Part shown: in pieces, positions 7,109 through 14,899 of the stretch
How the letters are laid out: each line of letters begins with the position of its first letter
Numbering within the stretch: the stretch's first letter is position 1
Source: Clostridia bacterium
GTDB taxonomy: Bacteria > Bacillota > Clostridia > Lachnospirales > WQUN01
Direction of reading: 5' to 3'
NCBI GenBank assembly: GCA_025997155.1
Contig: BNUF01000014.1
Location: 1-26,616 of the forward strand
DNA: 26,616 bases
The notes under the pieces: generated by a model
What the model was told of the DNA's origin: nothing
Seen by the model: the letters and a program-made list of their open reading frames with translations, nothing else
The model's database searches: none
Translations under genes and position numbers: made by a program

Positions 7109-7632
7109 AAATAATGCTGTTTGTGTCAGATATGATAATCCCGCTCACGTTTATAATAATAATCGGCTACGGGTATCTTAAGAAAGTCAATGTATATGAG
7201 GTGTTTATCAAAGGAGCGGAGGAAGGTTTTAAGACGGTTCTGGGGATACTCCCGACGCTTATCGGGCTTATGGTGGCGGTCGGATTCCTCCGCGTTTCGG
7301 GGACTCTCGACTTGATAAGCAATTTCCTTTCGCCGCTGTGTGAGGTTCTGGGATACCCAAAAGAGGCGGTCCCGCTCACGTTTATGCGTCTTGTTTCGTC
7401 CTCGGCGGCAACGGGGCTTCTCCTTGACATTTTCAAAAATTACGGCGCGGATTCGTTCCTTGGGCGTTTCGTTTCTATAATGATGAGTTCGACTGAAACG
7501 ATTTTGTACACAATGAGCGTATATTTTATGTGCGTAAAGGTGACAAAAACGCGGTACACCCTGGCGGGAGCGTTTATCGCGAACCTCGCGGGGATACTCG
7601 CGGCGCTTTGGATTACAAAACTGTTATTCTAA
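7105..7632 (+). CDS. spmB: Spore maturation protein B
   Basis: The product is 175 aa, the normal length for SpmB. ATG at 7105 overlaps the spmA stop. It has four or five hydrophobic segments, with family stretches GAEEGFKTVLGILPTLIGLM, SGTLDLISNFLSPL, SSAATGLLLDIF and SSTETILYTMSVYF, which belong to the nucleoside-recognition (Gate) fold. It acts with SpmA in the membrane. Its stop overlaps the stop of the convergent HAMP-repeat gene by 4 bases, and no terminator hairpin is visible between them, so transcripts from both sides probably run into one another. Confidence 0.93.
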   Translation: MKIMLFVSDMIIPLTFIIIIGYGYLKKVNVYEVFIKGAEEGFKTVLGILPTLIGLMVAVGFLRVSGTLDLISNFLSPLCEVLGYPKEAVPLTFMRLVSSSAATGLLLDIFKNYGADSFLGRFVSIMMSSTETILYTMSVYFMCVKVTKTRYTLAGAFIANLAGILAALWITKLLF

Positions 7633-8813
7633 TATTTTCCAAAATCTCCGACCAAATAATTCTGTATATATATCGACTTGCCGTCGATTAGCTTTGCTCC
7701 GGACGCGCCCGAACCCGTCATCAGCGGCGCGACGTGTCCTCTGATGGAATTTGCGGACGCGTTTACCGTTTTTGCGGGAGAGAAAGTTTTCAACGCTCTG
7801 ACCGGCATTTTTTCTTGTCCCTTCTGTACACTCTCGAGCTCGCGGGATATATCGTTAAGTTCGCGGGAAACAAGCGAAAGCCCTTCCCTGATAGCCGAAA
7901 AAGACCCGCCCATAGTCCTCGGGTCGCGGTTATACCTCTTGTTCGCAAAGTCGATTAGCACGGACGAAATGTCGGAGGTATACGACACGACGTTTGCCGC
8001 CGCGCTGTTGAAGTTATCTTTAAGCGGCGCGAAATCCCCCGCGAAATCCCCGCTGATTTTGCCCGAAAAATCCCCGTTCGCGGAGTTTCGCAAAACGGCG
8101 GAGAGTTCCTTTACATTAGAGGCGACGCTTTCGGATATGCCGTTGAGGCTTTGCGCCATAATTTTCCAGTCGCCCGTATACGTGCTTTCGGGCATTTTTG
8201 AAAAATTGCCCGAGGCAATGTTTTTGGCGAATTTATTGACTTCTTTTGTAAGTTTTGACAAAAACTCACACATATACCCGTAATCTTCCTCAAGTCTCTG
8301 TTCATAACTGAATTTGCCGTTTTTAACGTCCTCGCAGACCCTGTGCGTATGCTCCCGCCGCTTGGCGATAAATACCGCAAGCTCGTTAAGGTCGTTCGCC
8401 GCGTCCCTATACCCGCCCTTTAGGCTGTTCGGGTCAATCGGCGCGAAACTATCGCCCTTTCTGAACGTGTTTGAGAGTCGGTCAATCCCGCTTAAAATAA
8501 ATTTTCTATGTTCGTTGATTTCTTTGAGATTAGACGCAATCTCGCTGAATTCACCCGTATATGTATCGCGTTCAAACTGCACTTCCGCGCCGTCTGAAAT
8601 TCCCTTTGCCGCCCGCGCAAGCTCGGATACCGCGCCGACTGACGACACAAGCACCGAAAGGCTTACGAGAGAAACGACAGCTCCAAGAGCCGCCAACCCC
8701 CAAACCATACCGACCGCCCTGTCCGCCTCGTGGAGTTCCGCCGACGCGGTCTCCGCGAGCCCGAATATTATCGCAATAATCAAGATATGAAAGATTAAAA
8801 TCTTAGTTTTCAT
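7629..8813 (-). CDS. HAMP-repeat membrane protein without an output domain
   Basis: The product is 394 aa. ATG at 8813 follows AAAGGTGA, which contains the stop of the preceding gene. A hydrophobic signal-like segment (3-22), a short outer loop and a second membrane helix (about 33-58) lead into a cytoplasmic part. That part has about five HAMP-like units, recognisable by the GxF/GDF..(Y/F).G(D/E)F signature: around 60-100, 155-190, 195-230, 236-275 and 281-320, for example NGDFSGKISGDFAGDFAPLK. Such poly-HAMP arrays occur in chemoreceptors and histidine kinases. The methyl-accepting hairpin, kinase and GGDEF domains are all missing; the tail (330-394) is Ser/Ala-rich and ends IQNYLVGDFGKY. 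It may be a truncated receptor or a stand-alone signal adaptor. It is the last gene of the ppx-led operon. Confidence 0.8.
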   Translation of the reverse strand: MKTKILIFHILIIAIIFGLAETASAELHEADRAVGMVWGLAALGAVVSLVSLSVLVSSVGAVSELARAAKGISDGAEVQFERDTYTGEFSEIASNLKEINEHRKFILSGIDRLSNTFRKGDSFAPIDPNSLKGGYRDAANDLNELAVFIAKRREHTHRVCEDVKNGKFSYEQRLEEDYGYMCEFLSKLTKEVNKFAKNIASGNFSKMPESTYTGDWKIMAQSLNGISESVASNVKELSAVLRNSANGDFSGKISGDFAGDFAPLKDNFNSAAANVVSYTSDISSVLIDFANKRYNRDPRTMGGSFSAIREGLSLVSRELNDISRELESVQKGQEKMPVRALKTFSPAKTVNASANSIRGHVAPLMTGSGASGAKLIDGKSIYIQNYLVGDFGKY

Positions 8814-8820
8814 CTAAAAA

Positions 8821-9510
8821 TCACCTTTGCTTAGCATAATATTTACATACCTCGACAAAATATGGAAATATCTTGCCGACGAGCGAACCTTTGCCAAAAG
8901 ATTCGGGGTGCCACTGGACGCCCAAAGCGAAACTGTCGCCGAAAAGCTCGACCCCCTCCAGAACGCCGTCTTGAGATACCGCGTTCACGATTAGGTTATT
9001 GCCCAGTTTATCTATCGACTGGTGGTGAAACGAGTTCACGCTGAGGGTGTCCGTGTTGTATACGTCGTACAGCGTAGTCTCTCTCGTTATGTTAACCTTG
9101 TGCGACGTTTCGTTCCTCTCCCCGCTCTGGCTATGCCCCGTGACGTGCTGGCAAAGCGTCCCGCCCTGCGCGACGTTCATAAGCTGCAGCCCTCGGCAGA
9201 TACACAAAACGGGTACTTGGCGTTTCACCGCCCAAAGAAAAAGTTTGATTTCAAATTCGTCGCGTTCGCATATCACGGACTCCGTTTTCTCTTCAACGGT
9301 GCGGTTATACAAATGCGGCGCGACGTCCCCCCCTCCCGACAAAACTATTCCGTCAAAAATCGAGCCGAAGGCAAGGGAGTTTTCCTTAAGGTCGCAATAG
9401 GGCAAAATCAGCGGAATACTTTCCGCTGGAAGGAGAGACGAGACGTAATCGAGGTTCAGCGCGTAACGGTGTTCGTTTATAGTAGGTGTAATCCCTATGA
9501 CTGGTTTCAT
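8821..9510 (-). CDS. Class I glutamine amidotransferase-like hydrolase (peptidase C26, PuuD-like)
   Basis: The product is 229 aa from ATG at 9510, which has GGAG nine bases upstream; an earlier in-frame start at 9525 would precede that site. The family hydrolyses gamma-glutamyl amide bonds (PuuD: gamma-glutamyl-gamma-aminobutyrate). The sequence begins PVIGITPT, has the oxyanion strand DGIVLSGGGDVAPHLY, the nucleophile elbow CICRGLQLMNVAQGGTL with Cys105, and the His-Glu pair in GVQWHPE (His201, Glu203), so the catalytic triad is complete. The substrate is not determined by sequence; wall gamma-glutamyl bonds are possible given the adjacent LCP gene. It is in an operon 21 bases after the LCP gene and 7 bases before the HAMP gene. 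Confidence 0.87.
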   Translation of the reverse strand: MKPVIGITPTINEHRYALNLDYVSSLLPAESIPLILPYCDLKENSLAFGSIFDGIVLSGGGDVAPHLYNRTVEEKTESVICERDEFEIKLFLWAVKRQVPVLCICRGLQLMNVAQGGTLCQHVTGHSQSGERNETSHKVNITRETTLYDVYNTDTLSVNSFHHQSIDKLGNNLIVNAVSQDGVLEGVELFGDSFALGVQWHPESFGKGSLVGKIFPYFVEVCKYYAKQR

Positions 9511-9531
9511 ATATACCATCTCCAATCGCGC

Positions 9532-10815
9532 CTATTTTGAACCCAATATTATGGTTACATTATATATGTCTTTCGCGGTATTATCAATCTCTATTTTTGA
9601 ATTTTCAAAGATTTTCGCAAGGTCGTCCGTAGGTACGGTATCGTCCTTGACGAGTATCCGCGTGTAGGGCTGCAAGACCCCTTTGTAATCCCCGACTTCC
9701 ACGACGTTGTAACCCTGTTCCGTAAGAATTGCCGCGTTTTTAGAGGCGTAGCCGTCAATAAAAGTACCATTAAGCACGGTAATTTCAAGCTCGCTTTGGG
9801 AAATCTCAGGCGCGTCTTCTTCGGCGGGCAGCGGGATTCCGCGAAAAACCGCGTCAACAATCGGTTTAAGTAAAGTTTCGTCAATGATTACATAATCCGA
9901 GCCGTCTATTACTTTCGTCTCGCAAGGCAGATTATACGATTTGATATTTTCGGGTTTTATCTCTTTAATATACTTCAAATACTTAGGCGTGTCAAGAGGT
10001 GAAAAGTCCGTCTCCGTGTATTCGAAAAGAACGGACGCGACTGCGGGAAGGGACGAAATCTTGTTGTTAAGTATCTGCTTCATCATCTCCTTGATAAAAG
10101 CCTGCTGCACCTTCACCCTGTCTAAATCCGCCATAGGGTACGCTTTCGTTTCGTTCGCCGTCTTGAAATTTCCGTGCCTGTAGCGCAAAAGCCCCTCGGC
10201 GTTCGCCCCGTTCAGTTTCTGCACCCCCGGGTAAAGGTTTATATGCAGACCCTGCTCGGGGTCGTCATAAATCATTCTCTGGGGAACGTCAAAAGTCACG
10301 CCGCCGATTTTGTCAATCAAGGCGCGAAACCCGTCCGTGTCCACTTTCATATAGTAATCGAATCTAACCCCCAAAAGCTCCCCGACTTGTTTCTTGGCGA
10401 AATCAACCCCGTATTTTTCCCCCGCGTAATGATACACCTGATTAATCTTCATATACCCGCTCTTCGGCACAAAAAGCTCCGCGTCCCGAAGCGTCTTCTG
10501 CCTGTCTTCGGGCATATAAACCCTTGTGTCCCTAGGAACCGACAACAGCGAAATCTGTTTTGTGTTCACGTCAAAACACCCCGCGACTATGGTGTCCGTA
10601 TGAGTTCCCTCTTTGTCTATGCCAAATATGACAAAATTGACATTCTTCACATTGCCGCCTGCCGGCTGCGGCATCATATCAGAAATCGCCTCCGTCGTTT
10701 TCGGGTCAAAAAACGCGTATGCCGCGAACGCGCAAGCCACGACAAGCGTCACAATAAGCAACGCTCCCGCGAAGGTGTTGTTTTTCTTCTTTTTCCGCCG
10801 TTTTTTGGATTGCAT
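9532..10815 (-). CDS. LytR-CpsA-Psr (LCP) family wall glycopolymer transferase with LytR_C domain
   Basis: The product is 427 aa from ATG at 10815, with AGGGTG six bases upstream (a GTG at 10824 is an alternative). A very basic N-terminus is followed by one membrane helix (about 15-35), placing the rest outside. The LCP domain (about 58-255) has the conserved pieces FVIFGID, THTDTIVAG, SVPRDTRV (Arg95, Asp96), KINQVYHYAG, the GGVTFDVP strand, LNGANAEGLLRYR and DLDRVKVQQ, so the pyrophosphate-binding Arg/Asp residues are present. A LytR_C domain (about 343-427) starts LEITVLNGT. LCP enzymes transfer undecaprenyl-linked polymers such as teichoic acids or capsule to peptidoglycan. It starts within a few bases of the end of the sugar kinase-like gene and is therefore probably co-translated. 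Confidence 0.93.
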   Translation of the reverse strand: MQSKKRRKKKKNNTFAGALLIVTLVVACAFAAYAFFDPKTTEAISDMMPQPAGGNVKNVNFVIFGIDKEGTHTDTIVAGCFDVNTKQISLLSVPRDTRVYMPEDRQKTLRDAELFVPKSGYMKINQVYHYAGEKYGVDFAKKQVGELLGVRFDYYMKVDTDGFRALIDKIGGVTFDVPQRMIYDDPEQGLHINLYPGVQKLNGANAEGLLRYRHGNFKTANETKAYPMADLDRVKVQQAFIKEMMKQILNNKISSLPAVASVLFEYTETDFSPLDTPKYLKYIKEIKPENIKSYNLPCETKVIDGSDYVIIDETLLKPIVDAVFRGIPLPAEEDAPEISQSELEITVLNGTFIDGYASKNAAILTEQGYNVVEVGDYKGVLQPYTRILVKDDTVPTDDLAKIFENSKIEIDNTAKDIYNVTIILGSK

Positions 10816-10825
10816 AGAGGACACC

Positions 10826-11728
10826 CTATTTCTTCTGGATTGCGAGATACAACGCGCCCATTTCCAGTTTCTCTTTTAACATTGTTATGTTAGCCTTTGG
10901 ATAACGCTGTTTAACATGAGCCATGAAAAAGTTGAATATCTGCGGAATCGTCTCAAAAACGACTCCTGTCGTGACAATCAGCGGCGTTTCGTGTTCGTTT
11001 TTTTGAATGAGAGAAACGGCGATTTGCGCCAGTTCCGACGCGGCGATAGATTCAATCTCAAGCGCCGCCGCGTCGCCCGCGAGCGCGGCTTTTTTCACCA
11101 GCAGAGACATACCCGAAATAGTGTCGTCCGTCAGTTCCCCGTTATGTAGTAAGTCGATTACGCCGCGTATATCAGGCGTTTTGAGGTACGCGGGGATACT
11201 CTCCGACAGCGCGGTTTTCGGCAAAATCTTATCCGCACCCTTGAGCGCGTATTTAACCGCCGCAAGCCCGATTCCCGCCGTCCCCGCGTCCGTCAGGCGC
11301 GTGCCGTAACTCCCGCAGGTGTAGAAATCCCCCGCCGGAGTCACGGCGAACCCCGAAACGCTGCTCCCCGCGTAAACCGCGATTCCCGCTCCCCCGCGTG
11401 TGTGTGCCGAAATCGACATTTGCGCGTTGTTCACCAGAGTCGCCTTGCAGCCGATAATCTCCGCAAGCGCGTCTTTGAGAGCCGCCGACTTTTCGGGCGA
11501 ATCCGCCGAGTTGCTCCCGAAACAAAGCCCCGCGCAATCCGTCAGCATAGTGTTCGTGAATTTATTGAACTCAAACAGCAGCCGCCGTATGTTCTCCCGA
11601 ACCCTAACGCCGCCCTTGCCCTCCGTCTCGTCCTTCTTGCTCGTGTGCCGCCCGATAACGCGCATATCGTCCGTCGCCGCGACAAGCCTCATATACGTTC
11701 CGCTCGCGTCAATTCCTATATAATACAT
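10826..11728 (-). CDS. BadF/BadG/BcrA-family ATPase, N-acetylglucosamine kinase-like
   Basis: The product is 300 aa. ATG at 11728 abuts the stop of the previous gene (TAGATG) behind AAGGTGGAG. It has the actin-like ATPase fold: phosphate-1 loop GIDASGTYMRL (5-15), a second loop AVYAGSSVSGF (about 117-127) and the adenosine-side stretch YGTRLTDAGTAGIGLAAVKYAL. N-acetylglucosamine kinases of this family normally carry GGGT in loop 1, GTGS in loop 2 and GDEGS in the third region. Here these are DASGT, AGSS and TDAGT, and the usual ND pair reads NNAQ. The fold is clear, but the substrate, and even kinase activity, is uncertain. The position between an HD-GYP-like gene and a wall glycopolymer transferase suggests amino-sugar or wall-related sensing. 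Confidence 0.8.
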   Translation of the reverse strand: MYYIGIDASGTYMRLVAATDDMRVIGRHTSKKDETEGKGGVRVRENIRRLLFEFNKFTNTMLTDCAGLCFGSNSADSPEKSAALKDALAEIIGCKATLVNNAQMSISAHTRGGAGIAVYAGSSVSGFAVTPAGDFYTCGSYGTRLTDAGTAGIGLAAVKYALKGADKILPKTALSESIPAYLKTPDIRGVIDLLHNGELTDDTISGMSLLVKKAALAGDAAALEIESIAASELAQIAVSLIQKNEHETPLIVTTGVVFETIPQIFNFFMAHVKQRYPKANITMLKEKLEMGALYLAIQKK

Positions 11729-12757
11729 CTACAACTCCACCTTATCGATAAACATTGTCGCCTGCGTCACAAGGTCGAACTCCAAGCGTTCTGTCGGGTC
11801 GTTTGAAAGAAGACGCACGACGGGACGCGCCGGCATACTGCTGTTTTGGCGGACAACCAACGCCTTAAGCGCGTTGTTAAGCGTGACGGTAGCTCCCGTC
11901 GGGTAAACCGCGATATGCTCCGCGAAAACCTTGACGACGTCGGGGTCAAGAGTCGTCGCCGCTTGCGCCATAATAAACTCCATAGCCTGATAGGCGGGGA
12001 GGCGCGGAAACCCCGCGTAACCCGACGACACGCCGTCAAACATATCCGCCACGGCGATAATTCTCGCCCCCTCGTTTATCTTATGCCCCTTAAGTTTGCG
12101 CGGCGCGCCGCTTCCGTCAAAACGCTCGTGGTGCATAGCCGCCGCCATATAACAGGTCGCGTCGTATGTAATCCCGCTCTTGAGATAATCGTAGAGTTTC
12201 GTGGTATGTGAATCTTCGGTGTAAGAGTCCTCAGAATCGTTTTCAAGTTTCTCAAGGAACATATCGTGGAGCATAGCCGCCAAAACATAGTTTTCGCAAT
12301 ATTTCTGGGCGATACCTAGTTTTGCCGCCATAAGCGCGGTGAGAGTCGCCACGTTGAGGGAATGTAAAAGCAAAGGGGAGTCCACCGCGAAATTCGAGAC
12401 AATGCTCACGGGTTCTTTCTCGAGCGCCGTCACCCGCACTTCCTCAAAAATTTCGCGGGAGGACGTTTTCGCCGCCGCCTCGTCGATTTTGCGTCCGCGC
12501 CTGATACTCTCGTGCATAGACTCAATCTGCCCGAGCAAACGCGCCTTTGTGCTGTCGGAGAGCGCGGTGCGTATCTTCACGTCGTCAAACAGGGAATCCT
12601 CGACATACACCGTGTATATTCCGACTGTCTTCAGGCGCGACACGCGGTTTTGCGTAAGCATTTCGCCGCGCCGCAACAACATTCTTCCGTTACTCGAAAG
12701 AATGTCGCTCGCCAAAAAATCGTCGGTTTTCAGCGAGTTTATCGAAACAAGTTTCAT
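11729..12757 (-). CDS. HD-GYP domain protein with altered motif
   Basis: The product is 342 aa. ATG at 12757 follows AGGGGGAAC. Residues 1-60 resemble the small N-terminal domain common ahead of HD-GYP phosphodiesterases (LKTDDFLASDIL...RRGEML). The HD-GYP part is about 115-290: His132, His164-Asp165 (AAMLHDMF), His184, His209-His210-Glu211-Arg212, Asp214-Gly215, and VADMFDGVSS with Asp238 and Asp241. The family degrades cyclic di-GMP. The metal ligands seem kept, but the signature HDIGK reads HDMFL and GYP reads GAP (DGSGAPRKLKG), so activity or specificity may be altered. It is 12 bases after ppk1 and directly upstream of the sugar kinase-like gene, tying a possible nucleotide signal to polyphosphate metabolism. 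Confidence 0.88.
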   Translation of the reverse strand: MKLVSINSLKTDDFLASDILSSNGRMLLRRGEMLTQNRVSRLKTVGIYTVYVEDSLFDDVKIRTALSDSTKARLLGQIESMHESIRRGRKIDEAAAKTSSREIFEEVRVTALEKEPVSIVSNFAVDSPLLLHSLNVATLTALMAAKLGIAQKYCENYVLAAMLHDMFLEKLENDSEDSYTEDSHTTKLYDYLKSGITYDATCYMAAAMHHERFDGSGAPRKLKGHKINEGARIIAVADMFDGVSSGYAGFPRLPAYQAMEFIMAQAATTLDPDVVKVFAEHIAVYPTGATVTLNNALKALVVRQNSSMPARPVVRLLSNDPTERLEFDLVTQATMFIDKVEL

Positions 12758-12769
12758 ACACTGTTCCCC

Positions 12770-14899
12770 CTAGAGCAAAGGAGCGTCCGTAATCCGCACC
12801 TCCGCGATTGCGTCCTCCGCCATTTTTTGGAAAACCAGCTGTGAACGAATAGCTTCTTTTCCGCGCCTGTCGATTTTTTCATAAGTTCCGTCAAGTTTTT
12901 GTACGCGAAGTTTGAGCGTATCCGAAAGGGTTATGTTAAGGATTTCTATGATTTTTTTCTTGAGGTTTTCGTCCTCGACGGGGAACGCCGCCTCGACGCG
13001 TCTGTCAAGGTTGCGCGGCATCCAGTCCGCGCTCGCCAGATACACGAGAGGGTCGCCCGCGTTCTCAAAATAGTATATGCGGCTGTGTTCAAGGAATCTG
13101 TCAATAATGCTGAACACCTGAATATTGTCGGAAACTCCCTCTATTCCCGATTTAAGACAGCAAATACCCCGCACGACAAGTTGTATTTTCGTTCCCGCCT
13201 TTGACGCGTCATAGAGCGCGCCGATAATTTCCATATCCACAAGAGAGTTGAGTTTCGCGATAATCTTTGAGGGCTTGCCGTCCTTGGCGTTTTGCGTCTC
13301 CTTTTTGATAAGGCGCAAAAAACCTTGCCGCATATTTGACGGCGCGACGAGAATTTTGTTAAAACTCTGATTCCTCGCGTATCCCGTCAGGAGGTTAAAC
13401 ATAGCCGAAATATCCGCGCCAAAAGTCTCCTTGCAGGTGAAATACCCCAAGTCCGTGTAAAACCGCGCCGTGCTGTCGTTGTAGTTGCCCGTCCCGAGAT
13501 GAATGTACCGCCGAATCCCGTCGTCCTCGCGCCGCACCACAAGACACGCCTTGCAATGGGTCTTAAGCCCCACAAGCCCGTAGATGACGTGGCAGCCCGC
13601 CTTTTCTAACTTTTTCGCCCAGAGTATGTTGTTTTCCTCGTCAAACCGCGCCTTGAGCTCCACAAGCACAGTCACCTGCTTGCCGTTTTCGGCGGCGGTG
13701 ATAAGCGAGTTCACGATAGGCGAATTTCCCGAAACGCGGTACAGGGTCTGCTTAATCGCCAGCACCTGCGGGTCGTTCGCGGCAAGTTCGACAAAATCAA
13801 GCACGCTGTCAAAAGTCTGGTACGGGTGGAACACCAAAACGTCGCTCTCTCGGATTCTCTCGAAAACGTCCCGCTCCCAAAAATCGCCCGAGGGCTGCGG
13901 GGTAATCGGCGCGTTGCAAAGTTTGGGAAATCCCGAAATCCCCGCAACCCCAAACCACACCGTCAAATCAATCACGCCGTTAATTTCATATATATCGTCG
14001 TTTTTAAGGTTTAGGATTTCCTGCAAATAATTCCGCGACGATTTTTTCATCTTTTTTTCAATCTCAATGCGGACGGGCGACCCCCACCGCCGACGTTTTA
14101 TGCTCTTCTCGATTTCGTGGAGCAAGTCGGCGGAGTCCTCCTCGTCAACCTCGAGGTCCGCGTCCCGTATAATCCGAAAAATAGCGCGGGAAACGAGGGT
14201 GTAGCCCGAAAACAGGGTATGCAGATGCGGGCGTATTATGTCCTCAAGGAGTATAAACGACGGCTTTTTCTCGGGGAACTGAAACAACCGCTTTACCACC
14301 GTCGGCACTTGAACAATAGCGTACTTGCCGCTCCTGCCGTCGTCGTCGTTCGCCAAATCTTTCGGTTCGGGAATCACCGTCGCCTCGCTGTCGTTTTCGA
14401 GTTCCACCAAAAAATTCAGCGAACGGTTATTGAGAAGGGGCAGGGGGCGGCTCTGGTCAACCGCCATCGGCGTCAAAATCGGGTAAATCGTCGTTTCATA
14501 GTAATCGTCGGCAATCTTGCGCTGCTCTTCGTTTAAATCCTCGTATTTGAGTACCCTCACCCCCTCTTTCGCAAGTGCTGGCAAAAGCGACTTGTTGAGG
14601 CAGTTGTACTGCGCCTCGAACATAGAATGAGCCTTTTTGCTTATGGCAATCAGCTGTTCCTTAGGCGACCCCTCGCCCTTGTCCCTATTAATCTTAGCCG
14701 CCTTCTGGTCCATAAGCCCCGACACGCGTACCATAAAAAACTCGTCCATATTAGACGCGGTAATCGCCAAAAACTTAAACCGTTCCAGCAGGGGGTTCGT
14801 CTTGTCCTGCGCCTCCTCAAGGACGCGTTCGTTAAACTCAAGCCAGCTTAGTTCTCTGTTGAAGTGCGGCAGTCTCTCCAGTTTTTCTGCTTTATCCAT
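12770..14899 (-). CDS. ppk1: Polyphosphate kinase 1
   Basis: The product is 709 aa, the full family length. It reversibly transfers the gamma-phosphate of ATP to polyphosphate. The N-terminus is classic (FNRELSWLEFNERVLEEA; LAITASNMDEFFMVRVSGL). The catalytic part shows AIKQTLYRVSG, VLVELKARFDEENNI, the phosphorylated histidine in LKTHCK (His448), HLGTGNYND and the second conserved histidine in FLEHSRIYYF (His605). The C-terminus carries SADWMPRNLDRRVE. ATG at 14899 overlaps the ppx stop by one base (TAATG) behind AGGTG, so the two are translationally coupled. Having synthesis and degradation enzymes in one message is a known arrangement. Confidence 0.97.
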   Translation of the reverse strand: MDKAEKLERLPHFNRELSWLEFNERVLEEAQDKTNPLLERFKFLAITASNMDEFFMVRVSGLMDQKAAKINRDKGEGSPKEQLIAISKKAHSMFEAQYNCLNKSLLPALAKEGVRVLKYEDLNEEQRKIADDYYETTIYPILTPMAVDQSRPLPLLNNRSLNFLVELENDSEATVIPEPKDLANDDDGRSGKYAIVQVPTVVKRLFQFPEKKPSFILLEDIIRPHLHTLFSGYTLVSRAIFRIIRDADLEVDEEDSADLLHEIEKSIKRRRWGSPVRIEIEKKMKKSSRNYLQEILNLKNDDIYEINGVIDLTVWFGVAGISGFPKLCNAPITPQPSGDFWERDVFERIRESDVLVFHPYQTFDSVLDFVELAANDPQVLAIKQTLYRVSGNSPIVNSLITAAENGKQVTVLVELKARFDEENNILWAKKLEKAGCHVIYGLVGLKTHCKACLVVRREDDGIRRYIHLGTGNYNDSTARFYTDLGYFTCKETFGADISAMFNLLTGYARNQSFNKILVAPSNMRQGFLRLIKKETQNAKDGKPSKIIAKLNSLVDMEIIGALYDASKAGTKIQLVVRGICCLKSGIEGVSDNIQVFSIIDRFLEHSRIYYFENAGDPLVYLASADWMPRNLDRRVEAAFPVEDENLKKKIIEILNITLSDTLKLRVQKLDGTYEKIDRRGKEAIRSQLVFQKMAEDAIAEVRITDAPLL

